A DNA stretch of 64,000 nucleotides from DATCMA01 sp036563645 (GTDB taxonomy: Bacteria; Actinomycetota; Actinomycetes; Mycobacteriales; Micromonosporaceae): NCBI GenBank assembly GCA_036563645.1, contig DATCMA010000029.1:32722-96721 (forward strand). The letters run 5' to 3'. Under the pieces are notes generated by a model. That model did not search any database and was not told where the DNA came from. It saw only the letters and a program-made list of their open reading frames with translations. This document shows, in pieces, positions 1 to 9,110 of this stretch. How positions within the stretch are numbered: position 1 is the first letter of the stretch; the number at the start of each line of letters is the position of its first letter. The position numbers were made by a program, and so were the translations under genes.

Positions 1-65
1 GGCGCGGGACGCTGAGGCCCGCACCACGTCCCTGGTCCGATACGGGGTCGTCGCGGCATGTCTGA

Positions 66-1796
66 TCACCGGCCGAGGCGGCGGCGGACGAGGGCGACCA
101 CATCGGTGATTTCCTGAACGCGAAGCGCCAGCGCGAGGCCGAGGTAGCTCGCGCCGATCGCCCCGCCGCCGACGATGAGGTTCACGAGCGCCTCCAGGCG
201 GGTGGGCGTGTCGTCACCCGGCAGGACAGCGACCACGATCAACCCGATGAGGGTCGATCCCGCGGCGGCGAGGAGGACCTTGCCGAACGTGGAGGCGATC
301 TCGCCGAGCCTGATCGGGCCGACGCGGCCGCGGAGCAGCCAGGCGGAGATCACAGCGGCCGCGACGTACGAGATTCCGTTGCCGAGCATCATGCCGGCGG
401 CGGCGAACGCCGGGCTGAAGGCGAGGAAGAGACCGACCTGAACGGCGACCCGCAACAGGACGACCGGAATGTTCACCAGCGCCGGGGTCTTCGTGTCGGG
501 CAAGGCGTAGAAGGCGAAGGTGAAGAGCTGGCTGATGGAGAAGGGAATGAGCGCCAGCGCGCCGACCACGAGGACGGCCGCGGTGGCGAGGGCGTTCTCC
601 GTGCTGAACGCCCCGTAGTTGAAGAGCGCCACCGAGATCGGGGTGGCGAGGACCGCGTAGCAGACCGCGATGGGGGCGAGCACCGCGGTCACCGTCCGCG
701 TGCCCCGGGAGAGGTCCGCGGTGAGGTCGGCGTATCGGTTGTCGGCGGCGGCGGCGCTCATGCGGGGCATGAGCGCCGTGATGATCGATACGGCGACGAT
801 GCCGTGCGCCATCATCACCAGCAGGAAGACGTTGTTGTAGATCAGGGGCCCGGCTTCCTTCTCCTCGCCGGCCAGGTTGAGGAGTTTGAAGAGCACGACG
901 AGCCCGAGCTGGCTGACGCCGACGTAGCAGAACATCCAGGCGCCCAGCCGCCCCAGTTCACGCAAGCCCAGCGCGCCGAAGTCAAACCGCCACCGCCACC
1001 GGAAGCCGACCTTGCGCAGCGCGGGGAGGAGCCCGGCCGCCTGAACGACGACGCCCAGGAGCGTGCCGCCGCCGATGAGGGCGATGCGGCCGGGGGACAT
1101 CTCCGAGGGTTCGACCACGCGGGCGCCGTAGATCGCGATGTAGAGGCCGGCCGCGGCGATGACGACGAGGTTGTTGAGGATCGGGGTCCACATCGGGGCC
1201 GCGAAGTGGCCCCGCGTGTTGAGGACCGCGCTGATCAGCGCCGACAATCCCGTAAAGAAGATCATCGGCAGCATGAGGTAGGAGAGCGACCGGACGAGGC
1301 TCGCGTTGGCCTCGTTGGCGTAGAGCAGGGTGAGCAGCGGCGCGCACAGCAGCGCGATCGCGACCGCCGCGCCCAGGGCCAGGACGGCCAAGGTGAGCAG
1401 CCGTTGGGTGTACGCCTGCCCGCCGTCCGAGTCGGCCTTCCGGCGCCGCACCAGGACCGGCACGAGGACGCTGGTCAAGATCCCGCCGAGCAGGAACTCG
1501 TAGATCATGCCGGGGAACTGGAAGGCGGTCGTGTACGCGTCGCCGACCAGGAACCCGCCCAGCGCCGCGCCGAGGACGAGGTTGCGCAGGAAGCCGGTGG
1601 CGCGGCTGACCAGGCTGCCGGCGGCCATGACCGCGCTGTGGCGGGCCAGGCTCCCCTCGGACTCGGGTGGGGTCGCCGCGGGGTCGCCCGTCGTCTTCGT
1701 CTGATCGTGTGGTGTGACGGAAATCAATGTCGCGCCGTCCTCGGGGGCGTGCCCGCCGTCGGACGCGTTCGCGCTCCGGTACAGCCCGCCGCTCAT
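66..1796 (-). CDS. murJ: Lipid II flippase MurJ (MviN family)
   Basis: Moves lipid-linked peptidoglycan precursor across the cytoplasmic membrane (MOP superfamily). The 576-residue product has a polar Pro/Gly-rich N-tail of about 50 residues, then hydrophobic segments enough for about 14 helices. Family signatures are SLVSRATGFLRN near the start of the core and FPGMIYEFLLGGILTS in the first loops. The ATG at 1796 follows an AGGAGGT ribosome site at good spacing. It is divergent from pcnA, as in Streptomyces. The DUF6049 and NUDIX genes often found between murJ and pcnA in actinobacteria are missing here. Bases 1-65 downstream may hold the start of the next minus-strand gene (a GTG overlapping the stop as GTGA), but too little is present to identify it. 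Confidence 0.95.
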   Translation of the reverse strand: MSGGLYRSANASDGGHAPEDGATLISVTPHDQTKTTGDPAATPPESEGSLARHSAVMAAGSLVSRATGFLRNLVLGAALGGFLVGDAYTTAFQFPGMIYEFLLGGILTSVLVPVLVRRRKADSDGGQAYTQRLLTLAVLALGAAVAIALLCAPLLTLLYANEANASLVRSLSYLMLPMIFFTGLSALISAVLNTRGHFAAPMWTPILNNLVVIAAAGLYIAIYGARVVEPSEMSPGRIALIGGGTLLGVVVQAAGLLPALRKVGFRWRWRFDFGALGLRELGRLGAWMFCYVGVSQLGLVVLFKLLNLAGEEKEAGPLIYNNVFLLVMMAHGIVAVSIITALMPRMSAAAADNRYADLTADLSRGTRTVTAVLAPIAVCYAVLATPISVALFNYGAFSTENALATAAVLVVGALALIPFSISQLFTFAFYALPDTKTPALVNIPVVLLRVAVQVGLFLAFSPAFAAAGMMLGNGISYVAAAVISAWLLRGRVGPIRLGEIASTFGKVLLAAAGSTLIGLIVVAVLPGDDTPTRLEALVNLIVGGGAIGASYLGLALALRVQEITDVVALVRRRLGR

Positions 1797-2060
1797 CCCA
1801 CCTCCTGAAGAACCGGATTCGCCACGCCGTTCCCGGGCGCACGCCCGACCTTAGTAGCCTCGATCACGAGAGGTTGGCGCGAACCACCTCTCGGGCGGCT
1901 GAGGGACGCGGAGCCCGCGCCGAGGCGGGGTGGGGTTCGACGCGCGGTCGCCCGGACGGTGGTGTGCCGCCTCCATGTCGGAGGGTCGTCGAGGACACAT
2001 GTCCGATCAGGCCGCCCAGCGGCTCGACACCACCCTGTGGCTCGATAGGCTGGCCTTCCC
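1797..2060. promoter_or_regulatory. Divergent murJ/pcnA intergenic region with an inverted repeat
   Basis: This spacer must carry the promoters of both divergent genes. An 8-base inverted repeat, CGAGAGGT (1867-1874) and ACCTCTCG (1886-1893), lies in it and could be an operator or a 5' UTR hairpin. I see no clear consensus -35/-10 pair and no small gene. Confidence 0.35.
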
Positions 2061-3545
2061 ATGTCCGAGTCCGCAGCTAGTGCAGCACCCGCAGCCCACG
2101 CCGGGGACCGGCGTGACGTGACCGCCGCGCAGCGCACCGCCATCGCCGAGCTGGTGCGCGTCTTCCCTATCGTCGACGAACTGGGCCACCGGTTCGCCGC
2201 AGCCGGTCATGAGCTTCACTTGGTCGGGGGGTCCGTCCGGGACGCCCTGCTGGGCCGCCTCGGCAATGACCTCGACTTCTGTACGTCCGCTAAGCCGGAC
2301 GAGACGCTGAAGATCCTCAAAGGGTGGGCCGAGGCGATCTGGGAGACCGGTCGGGAATTCGGCACGATCAGCGCCCAGCGCCGAGGGTTCAAGCTGGAGA
2401 TCACGACCTTCCGGGCGGAGTCGTACGACGGGGTCAGCCGCAATCCGGTGGTCGAGTATGGGACGGATCTCCAGGGTGATCTTCGCCGTCGCGACTTCAC
2501 GATCAACGCGATGGCGCTCAGCCTCCCCGACCACCGCTTCACCGACCCCTTCGGAGGGTTGCAGGACCTCGCGGCGCGCGTGATTCGGACGCCGGGGACG
2601 CCACGGGAGTCGTTCAGCGACGACCCGCTGCGCATGCTGCGCGCGGCGCGGTTCGTCTCCCAGCTGCGGTTCACCGTCGACCCGGCGGTGCGCCAGGCGA
2701 TGACGGAGATGGCCGCGGACCTTGACCGGATCACCGCGGAGCGGATTCGGGACGAGTTCACCAAGCTGCTCTGCGGCGCCGACCCGGTGCGCGGGCTGCG
2801 GTTGTTGGTCGACACCAGACTGGCGGAGCGGTTCCTGCCGGAGCTGCCCGGGCTGCGGCTGGAGATCGACGAACACGCGCAGCACAAGGACGTCTACGAG
2901 CACACGCTGACGGTGCTCAACAACGTCATCAGCATGGAGGACGACGGCTGCGACTTCGTGCTGCGGATGGCGGCGCTGATGCACGACGTCGGCAAGCCGG
3001 CGACGAAGGCGGTGACCCCCGACGGCCGGGTGACCTTCCACCACCACGAGGTGGTCGGCGCGCGGATGACGCGGCAGCGCATGAAGGCGCTGCGCTACCC
3101 CAAGGACGTCATCGCGCAGGTGTCCACTCTGGTCGCGCTGCACCTGCGCTTCTACGGGTACGGTCGCGGGGAGTGGACCGACTCCGCGGTGCGCCGCTAC
3201 GTCGCCGATGCGGGGGAGCTCCTCCCCCGCTTGCACAAACTGACCCGGTCGGACTGCACGACGCGGAACAAGCGGAAGGCGGCGCAGCTCGCCGCGGACT
3301 ACGACGCCCTGGAGGCACGGATCGCTCGGATCCAGGCGGAGGAGGACCTCAAGCGGGTGCGGCCCGACCTCGACGGGCACGAGATCATGCGCCTGCTCAA
3401 CGTGCCGCCTGGGCCGATCGTCGGGCGGGCCTGGCGGTACTTGAAGGAGCTTCGGCTGGAGCATGGCCCGCTGGGGAAGGAGAAGGCCGAGCAGGTCCTG
3501 CTCGAGTGGGCGCGGGCCGAAGGCATCCTCCGCGACCAGGAGTGA
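2061..3545 (+). CDS. pcnA: CCA tRNA nucleotidyltransferase
   Basis: Adds or repairs the 3' CCA end of tRNAs (class II nucleotidyltransferase; often annotated as poly(A) polymerase in actinobacteria). The 494-residue protein shows the head-domain motifs LVGGSVRDALLG (near residue 55) and NDLDF carrying the metal-binding aspartates, then RRDFTINAM for nucleotide recognition. The DDPLRMLRAARF helix follows. A C-terminal HD domain (MHDVGK near residue 315, with HHHE after it) is typical of the bacterial CCA-adding group. The ATG at 2061 sits just before a low-complexity Ala/Ser stretch, so the exact start is less sure than the identity. It converges on ino1 with a strong hairpin between. Confidence 0.93.
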   Translation: MSESAASAAPAAHAGDRRDVTAAQRTAIAELVRVFPIVDELGHRFAAAGHELHLVGGSVRDALLGRLGNDLDFCTSAKPDETLKILKGWAEAIWETGREFGTISAQRRGFKLEITTFRAESYDGVSRNPVVEYGTDLQGDLRRRDFTINAMALSLPDHRFTDPFGGLQDLAARVIRTPGTPRESFSDDPLRMLRAARFVSQLRFTVDPAVRQAMTEMAADLDRITAERIRDEFTKLLCGADPVRGLRLLVDTRLAERFLPELPGLRLEIDEHAQHKDVYEHTLTVLNNVISMEDDGCDFVLRMAALMHDVGKPATKAVTPDGRVTFHHHEVVGARMTRQRMKALRYPKDVIAQVSTLVALHLRFYGYGRGEWTDSAVRRYVADAGELLPRLHKLTRSDCTTRNKRKAAQLAADYDALEARIARIQAEEDLKRVRPDLDGHEIMRLLNVPPGPIVGRAWRYLKELRLEHGPLGKEKAEQVLLEWARAEGILRDQE

Positions 3546-3615
3546 GCGCGGCGCGGAGCGACCTCACGTCGGACGGTTGTCCCAGATCGGTTCGGTACGG
3601 ATCTCCATCGAAAGA

Positions 3616-3647
3616 AGCGGGCCGGCTCCCCACGGAGCCGGCCCGCT
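3616..3647. terminator. Bidirectional hairpin terminator between pcnA and ino1
   Basis: A 14-bp perfect stem (core arms GCGGGCCGGCTCC at 3617-3629 and its complement at 3634-3646, plus an outer A-T pair) closes a 4-base loop. It lies between convergent stops at 3545 and 3663. There is no long T run, as is usual in high-GC actinobacteria. Confidence 0.8.
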
Positions 3648-3662
3648 CGGACGTCGGGTGCC

Positions 3663-4742
3663 TTACCGCTCGATCTCGCCGGCGATGAACTTCTCCACCG
3701 CCTCACGAGCCTCGTTGTCGGTGTACTGCACCGGCGGGGACTTCATGAAGTAGGCGGACGCGGCGAGCAGCGGACCGCCGATCTTCCGGTCGAGGCCGAT
3801 CTTGGCGGCGCGGATAGCGTCGATGATGACGCCGGCGGAGTTCGGCGAGTCCCACACCTCGAGCTTCACCTCGGCGTTCAGCGGCACGTCACCGAACGCG
3901 CGCCCCTCGAGGCGGATGTACGCCCACTTGCGGTCGTCGAGCCACGGCACGTGGTCGGACGGTCCGATGTGGACGTCGCTCTTGGCCATCTCGTGCGGGA
4001 TCTGAGAGGTCACCGACTGGGTCTTCGAAATCTTCTTCGAGACCAGCCGCTCCCGCTCGAGCATGTTCATGAAGTCCATGTTTCCGCCGAAGTTGAGCTG
4101 GTAGGTGCGCAGCAGCTCAACCCCGCGGTCCTCGAACAGCTTGGCCAGGGTGCGGTGCACGATCGTCGCGCCCACCTGGCTCTTGATGTCGTCACCGACG
4201 ATCGGCAGACCCGCGTCTTCGAACTTCTTCGCCCACACCGGGTCGGAGGCGATGAAGACCGGCAGGGCGTTGACGAACGCGCAGCCGGCGTCGATAGCCG
4301 CCTGGGCGTAGAAGCGGTTGGCCTCCTCGGAGCCCACGGGGAGGTAGGAGACCACGACGTCCACCTCGGCGTCGCGGAGCGCCTTCACCACGTCCACAGC
4401 GGGCTGGTCGGACTCCTCAATGGTCTCGCGGTAGTACTTCCCCAACCCGTCAAGGGTTGGCCCACGCTGCACGAGGACGCCGGTGGGCGGCACGTCGCAG
4501 ATCTTGATCGTGTTGTTCTCGCTGGCGAAGATCGCCTCAGCGAGATCCATCCCAACCTTCTTGGCGTCGACGTCGAACGCCGCGACGAACTGCACGTCCG
4601 AGACGTGGTAGCCGCCGAAGTTGACGTGCATGAGACCCGGAACGCGGTCGTTGGGATCGGCGTCGCGGTAGTACTGGACGCCCTGAACCAGAGACGATGC
4701 GCAGTTCCCGACACCGACGATGGCGACGCGAACGGAGCCCAT
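3663..4742 (-). CDS. ino1: Inositol-3-phosphate synthase
   Basis: Converts glucose 6-phosphate to 1L-myo-inositol 1-phosphate with bound NAD, feeding phosphatidylinositol and mycothiol synthesis in actinobacteria. The 359-residue protein begins MGSVRVAIVGVGNCASSLV, the short actinobacterial/archaeal form with a Rossmann loop. It carries VVVSYLPVGSEEANRFYAQ and GDDIKSQVGATI, which line the NAD and active site. The ATG at 4742 has AAGGAGG eight bases upstream. A further ATG overlapping the padR stop (TGATGA) is in frame but has a poorer ribosome site, so translation may be coupled to padR. Gene order padR-ino1 is conserved in actinobacteria, including M. tuberculosis. Confidence 0.95.
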   Translation of the reverse strand: MGSVRVAIVGVGNCASSLVQGVQYYRDADPNDRVPGLMHVNFGGYHVSDVQFVAAFDVDAKKVGMDLAEAIFASENNTIKICDVPPTGVLVQRGPTLDGLGKYYRETIEESDQPAVDVVKALRDAEVDVVVSYLPVGSEEANRFYAQAAIDAGCAFVNALPVFIASDPVWAKKFEDAGLPIVGDDIKSQVGATIVHRTLAKLFEDRGVELLRTYQLNFGGNMDFMNMLERERLVSKKISKTQSVTSQIPHEMAKSDVHIGPSDHVPWLDDRKWAYIRLEGRAFGDVPLNAEVKLEVWDSPNSAGVIIDAIRAAKIGLDRKIGGPLLAASAYFMKSPPVQYTDNEAREAVEKFIAGEIER

Positions 4743-4765
4743 TGCGTGTGCCTCCTTCTCATTCA

Positions 4766-5392
4766 TCACGGCCGCTCCGGCTCTTCCCTGGACTGCCCAG
4801 GCGGAGGCGGGTTGTCGCTGTGTTGGGGGACACCCCGGTCGGGGGTTCGGCCGGAGCGCTCGTTGGCGATGAGCTCCTCGAGCCACCGGACCTCGCGCTC
4901 GCAGGCTTCGAGTCCGTGGCGCTGCAGTTCCAGCGTGTACGCGTCCAGTCGCTCAGCCGCGCGGCTGAGCAGGGCGCGCAAGCCGTCCCTGCGCTCTTCG
5001 ACCTTGCGTCGTCGGCCTTCGAGGATCCGGAGTCGGGTTGCCCGATCGGTACGGGAAAAGAAGGCGAAGTGGACCCCGAATCCGGTGTCCTCGTACGTCT
5101 CCGGCCCGGCCTGGGCAATCAACTCGGCGAAACGCTCCTTCCCCTCCGCGGTGATCTTGTAGACGATCCGGCCACGGCGGCTGGTCAGCGGGGGCACGTT
5201 CTCCCCCTCAGCGGGCGTCTCCTCCGCTTCAGCGATCAGCCCGGCGGCCTGCAATCTCCGGAGGGTGGGATAGAGCGAGCCGTAGCTAATCGCGGCACGG
5301 ATGGCGCCCAGCTTGGCGGTGAGCTCTTTACGCAGCTCGTAGCCGTGCATGGGGGACTCCTGCAGGAGGCCGAGGATGGCGAGCTCCAGCAC
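4766..5392 (-). CDS. PadR-family transcriptional regulator
   Basis: A 208-residue PadR repressor. The N-terminal winged helix (LELAILGLLQESPMHGYEL, then a segment with SYGSLYPTLRRLQAAGLI) is diagnostic. A long charged helical C-terminal region (about residues 115-175) fits the PadR dimerisation coiled coil, and the tail is Pro-rich. A GTG start at 5392 follows GGAGGGG. It is co-transcribed with ino1, so it probably controls inositol synthesis and itself. A perfect PadR-like inverted repeat lies 42-64 bases upstream of its start. The effector cannot be read from sequence. Confidence 0.9.
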   Translation of the reverse strand: MLELAILGLLQESPMHGYELRKELTAKLGAIRAAISYGSLYPTLRRLQAAGLIAEAEETPAEGENVPPLTSRRGRIVYKITAEGKERFAELIAQAGPETYEDTGFGVHFAFFSRTDRATRLRILEGRRRKVEERRDGLRALLSRAAERLDAYTLELQRHGLEACEREVRWLEELIANERSGRTPDRGVPQHSDNPPPPGQSREEPERP

Positions 5393-5433
5393 CCTCAGCC
5401 CCTCCTTCCCCCGGTGAGCCGTACCTAACCACC

Positions 5434-5456
5434 CGATGTATCGGAGCGATACATCG
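5434..5456. promoter_or_regulatory. Probable PadR operator
   Basis: A perfect 10-bp inverted repeat with a 3-base spacer: CGATGTATCG, GAG, CGATACATCG. It contains the ATGT...ACAT halves typical of PadR binding sites and lies between the divergent padR (start 5392) and DUF5318 gene (start 5559). Autoregulation of padR-ino1 is the natural inference. Confidence 0.75.
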
Positions 5457-5558
5457 CACCGTAGACGGCAAGTTGCCGGTACGCAAACCGAGGTTCTCGC
5501 GCAGTTACCCAGTGTGACGCTGGTCGCCGATGCCTAGTTGACCACGTACGCTCGATCC

Positions 5559-5990
5559 ATGCGGACGCAGCGCCAGGTTGTCGACTACTCGCTCCAGAAG
5601 CGTGCGCTGCTGCGTGAGGTGCGCTCCGGTCGGGTCAGTGTCTACGACGTCTGCGACGCCTCGCCGTACCTCAAGAGTGCCGCGCGGTTCCACGGCGAGC
5701 GGACGGACGAGCTGTGCCCGATTTGCCGCCGAGAGCACCTCACCTACGTCCACTACATTTACGGAGATGAACTCAAGCAGTCCGCTGGGCAGGCGCGGAC
5801 GAGGGCGGAGCTGCCCTCGCTCGCGATGACGCTGCGTGAGTTCACGGTCTATGTCGTGGAGGTCTGTCAGGGCTGCGGGTGGAACCACCTCGTCGAGCGC
5901 TTCCTGCTCGGCCGGGATGGTCTCGCCGCGGAGTCGGACCAGGCCTCGGACGCAGTGGCGGCCGAGCCGGGGCGTGGAGCGCGACGGTGA
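5559..5990 (+). CDS. DUF5318 family protein
   Basis: A conserved actinobacterial protein of unknown function, 143 residues here. Signatures seen are VVDYSLQKRALL, YDVCDASPYL, an internal CPICRRE and a later CQGCGWNHL. The paired CxxC motifs suggest a small zinc ribbon. The ATG at 5559 (product starting MRTQRQ) matches the usual family start; an upstream TTG at 5538 is in frame but less likely. It lies just before the class A PBP gene, an order kept in mycobacteria and streptomycetes. The residues after about 120 are Ala/Asp-rich and unlikely to be structured. Confidence 0.85.
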   Translation: MRTQRQVVDYSLQKRALLREVRSGRVSVYDVCDASPYLKSAARFHGERTDELCPICRREHLTYVHYIYGDELKQSAGQARTRAELPSLAMTLREFTVYVVEVCQGCGWNHLVERFLLGRDGLAAESDQASDAVAAEPGRGARR

Positions 5991-6169
5991 ACAGTGCCCA
6001 TGCGCTCGGGCTCAGCCGAGCCAAGCAGACGCCGTCTCCTCACAACAATCGAGTTGTCACAGAACTGGCGGGAATGCGGATGCGTATTCATTTTCGCCAG
6101 TGTGGCACGACTCACGGCAAGCCGGTGGTGAGGTGTGAGCCCACCGCCGCGACCGGCAGGGTGTGACAG

Positions 6170-9007
6170 ATGAACGCGTACGGCGAACCCCAATCCGCGC
6201 GTGGCCGGGCCAACGTCCCCAGGCCAGGCTCCCCGCCTGAGGCTTGGGCGGCAGGTCCGAGCCCTGCCAACGCAGGGTTGGCGGGGCGTGGCCAGCAGGT
6301 ATCGCGGACCCCGTCGACCAGTGGCCGCGCCTCCGTCGGTTCAGCGTCGGTCCCTTCTGCCTCGGTCGGTGCCGCGGCTGCGGGCCGAGCGACGGTGGGT
6401 CGGGCGAGTATCCCCTCTCCCGCGTCAGGGGCGGACGACCTCGTGGCGCGCCAGAGCGACCGCGCCTCCGGGCGAGCGGCGGTCGGCACGGCCCGGGTGG
6501 GCCGGTCCGGCGCGACCGGCCGGGCGAGCGTCACGGGCCGGGCGGCGGTCGCGCGCGCGAGTGTGCGACCGAGCGGGCAGGCCAGGCCGAGCGCCGGAGG
6601 TGGAGGCGGCGGCACCAGGGGCCCGAATGGGCCCGGCGGCCGTGGTCCCGGCGGCGGTCGGGGCGGCTCTAGCGGTGGCAAGGGTGGGTCAGGCGACCCG
6701 AAACGTGCCAAGAGACGGAAACGCCTGAATATCCTCATCGCCGCCTTCGCGGTGATGATCATGATGATCGGCGCCGGCGTCGTCGGCCTCACGTGGTTCT
6801 CGACCACGGTGAAGACGCCGACGGACTTCGACGAGCCGATGGCGACGATCATCACGTTCAGCAACGGGAAGCAGCTCGCCAAGCTCGGGGAGCAGAACCG
6901 CACCATCGTCCCCTGGGACAAGATCAATCCGCATATCCGGCACGCGGTGATCGCCGCGGAGGACAAGGACTTCCTCAAGCACAGCGGCGTCGACTTCACG
7001 GGCATCGCCCGGGCGGCGTGGAACAACTTCACCGGCGGTGCCCGCCAGGGTGGCTCGACGATCACCCAGCAGTACGCCCGGCACGTCGCCGACCTCAGCG
7101 GGATGAGCTACGCCCGTAAGCTGCGTGAGGCGGTGCTCGCCACGAAGCTCGAGCAGCAGTTCACCAAGGACGAGCTCCTCGGCTTCTACCTCAACGCCAT
7201 CTACTTCGGGCGGGGCGCCCACGGCATCGAGGCGGCGGCGCAGGCCTACTTCGGGAAGTCGGCCATCACCCCGCCCGATTCGAAGAACGCGATCACCTTC
7301 GAGGAGGCCGCGGTCCTCGCCTCGGTGATCAAACAGCCGGAGCCGGACCCGAGCACCGGGCACAAGGGGTACGACCCGCAGGTCAACCCGGAAGCCGCGC
7401 AGGACCGGTGGAAATACACCCTCAACAACATGCTCGAGTTGGGGTACATCACCCCGGAGCAGCGGGCGGCGGCGAAGTACCCGAAGGTCAAGACGTGGGA
7501 CCCGAAGAAGAACTGTTCGATCGGGTGCGGCATCGACACGCCTCGGGGCAACGTCGTCAACTACGTCCGGGCCGAACTCGAGGCGATGGGGATCACCGAC
7601 TGGAAAGAGGGCGGCTACCGGATCAAGACGACGATTGACGAGCGCGCCCAGCAGGCGGCGGAGAAGGCGGCGCGGCGCGCGAGCAAGAGCTCGCCGATGA
7701 GCAAGCTGCCGAAGCACTACATGGCGGCGCTCGTCGCGATCGATCCGAAGAACGGTCGGGTCCTCGCCTACTACGGCGGTGAGACCGGTGCGGGAACCGA
7801 CTACGCGGGCATCAACGTGGAGCCCGACGGTCGGATCACCGGTGGCCACTCCCCCGGCTCGACCTTCAAGGTCTACACCGTCGCCGCGGCGCTCAAGGCC
7901 GGGATCTCGGTCGACTCCCACTGGGACGCCACGAAGGTCAAGGACCCGGACACGGGCTTCGAGATTTCGAACGCCGGTCGCGTGGGGAGCCAGATCGACT
8001 GCCCCAACAACGGCCGCTGGTGCACCCTCGATAAGTCGACCGTCGACTCGTACAACGTCCCGTTCTACTGGATCGCGAAGAAGCTCGGGCCGGACAAGAT
8101 CGTCGAGGCGGCGCGGGACGCGGGCATCCGGACGATGTGGACGGACCAGGGCGAGCCGATCGACCTCACCAAGCACGATCCCGCGAAGATCGCGCCGTCC
8201 AAATTCGACAACCAGGTCGGCTACGGCCAGTACGCGGTCACCGTGCTCGACCACGCCAACGGGATGGCGACGATCGCCAACCGGGGCGTCTACCACAAGG
8301 CCCACTTCATTCAGAGCGTCGAGAAGTACGACCAGCGGCGAGGCGAGTGGGTCCCGGTCGCGGGCAGCGGGGAGCAGCTCAAGCCGAAGCAGGTCTTCCC
8401 ACCTGAGCAGATGGATGACCTCGCCTCGGTGCTGAAGAAGGTGCCCCCCTCCACGTACGACGCCCTCGCGAACGGCCGGGAGGCCATCGGGAAGACCGGC
8501 ACCTGGGAGCTCAACTCGAGCAGCAACGACAACGGCGACGCCTGGATGATCGGGGCGACCCCGCAGATCGCGGCGGCGGTCTGGGTGGGGACCACCGGGG
8601 CCCGGCGGGCGATCCGCGAGGCCGACGGCAGCGCGATGTTCGGTGGCGGGACGCCAGCGGCGATCTGGAAGCTGTTCATGGATGAGGCGCACGCCGCCAT
8701 GAACCTCAAGCACGAGACCTTCCCGGAGAAGAAGGGCACCGGGGATCCTGACCATCCGTTCGCCGACGGCGTTCCCCCGCCGGCTCCCCAGCCGCCACCG
8801 GGACCGCAGCCGGGCGACCGGTGCGACAACCCGTTCCGGCTGTTCTGCCCGCCGGATCAGGGACGGGAGGACAGGAACGACGACAACCAGCAGCCCATCA
8901 CCATCCCCTCCGTCCCGACTGACCCGAACCATCCGGGCGGCGGGCTACCCGGCAATGGCGGCGGGCCGCGGGTGTTGCCCTCCCAAGGCCAAGCGCCAGC
9001 CGGCTGA
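6170..9007 (+). CDS. Class A penicillin-binding protein (transglycosylase/transpeptidase)
   Basis: Bifunctional peptidoglycan synthase related to PonA1. A cytoplasmic tail of about 180 residues is built of loose GRASVG/GRATVG/GRAAVG-type units and a Gly-rich stretch. One membrane helix follows (about residues 186-210). The GT51 domain shows EDKDFLKHSGVDF with the catalytic Glu near residue 262, then GSTITQQYARH and YLNAIYFGRGAHGIEAAAQ. The transpeptidase domain has SPGSTFK (Ser near 562), SYN and GKTGT (near 775). The C-terminal 90 residues are Pro-rich. The 945-residue length is long for the family because of both disordered ends. The tail's abundance of Ser/Thr between basic residues makes it a plausible target of serine/threonine kinases, which is inference. 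Confidence 0.93.
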   Translation: MNAYGEPQSARGRANVPRPGSPPEAWAAGPSPANAGLAGRGQQVSRTPSTSGRASVGSASVPSASVGAAAAGRATVGRASIPSPASGADDLVARQSDRASGRAAVGTARVGRSGATGRASVTGRAAVARASVRPSGQARPSAGGGGGGTRGPNGPGGRGPGGGRGGSSGGKGGSGDPKRAKRRKRLNILIAAFAVMIMMIGAGVVGLTWFSTTVKTPTDFDEPMATIITFSNGKQLAKLGEQNRTIVPWDKINPHIRHAVIAAEDKDFLKHSGVDFTGIARAAWNNFTGGARQGGSTITQQYARHVADLSGMSYARKLREAVLATKLEQQFTKDELLGFYLNAIYFGRGAHGIEAAAQAYFGKSAITPPDSKNAITFEEAAVLASVIKQPEPDPSTGHKGYDPQVNPEAAQDRWKYTLNNMLELGYITPEQRAAAKYPKVKTWDPKKNCSIGCGIDTPRGNVVNYVRAELEAMGITDWKEGGYRIKTTIDERAQQAAEKAARRASKSSPMSKLPKHYMAALVAIDPKNGRVLAYYGGETGAGTDYAGINVEPDGRITGGHSPGSTFKVYTVAAALKAGISVDSHWDATKVKDPDTGFEISNAGRVGSQIDCPNNGRWCTLDKSTVDSYNVPFYWIAKKLGPDKIVEAARDAGIRTMWTDQGEPIDLTKHDPAKIAPSKFDNQVGYGQYAVTVLDHANGMATIANRGVYHKAHFIQSVEKYDQRRGEWVPVAGSGEQLKPKQVFPPEQMDDLASVLKKVPPSTYDALANGREAIGKTGTWELNSSSNDNGDAWMIGATPQIAAAVWVGTTGARRAIREADGSAMFGGGTPAAIWKLFMDEAHAAMNLKHETFPEKKGTGDPDHPFADGVPPPAPQPPPGPQPGDRCDNPFRLFCPPDQGREDRNDDNQQPITIPSVPTDPNHPGGGLPGNGGGPRVLPSQGQAPAG

Positions 9008-9023
9008 TCGGGGGATGAGCTGA

Positions 9024-9061
9024 GCTCAAGGGGCGGCGGAGTTCTCCGCCGCCCCTTGAGC
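9024..9061. terminator. Hairpin terminator after the PBP gene
   Basis: A 17-bp perfect stem (left arm GCTCAAGGGGCGGCGGA at 9024-9040) with a 4-base loop GTTC, 16 bases after the PBP stop. No T run follows. Confidence 0.8.
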
Positions 9062-9110
9062 GTTGCGCCGGCCCCGCGAGTCGTCGCGGAATACGGCAGG
9101 ATGCCTGGTT

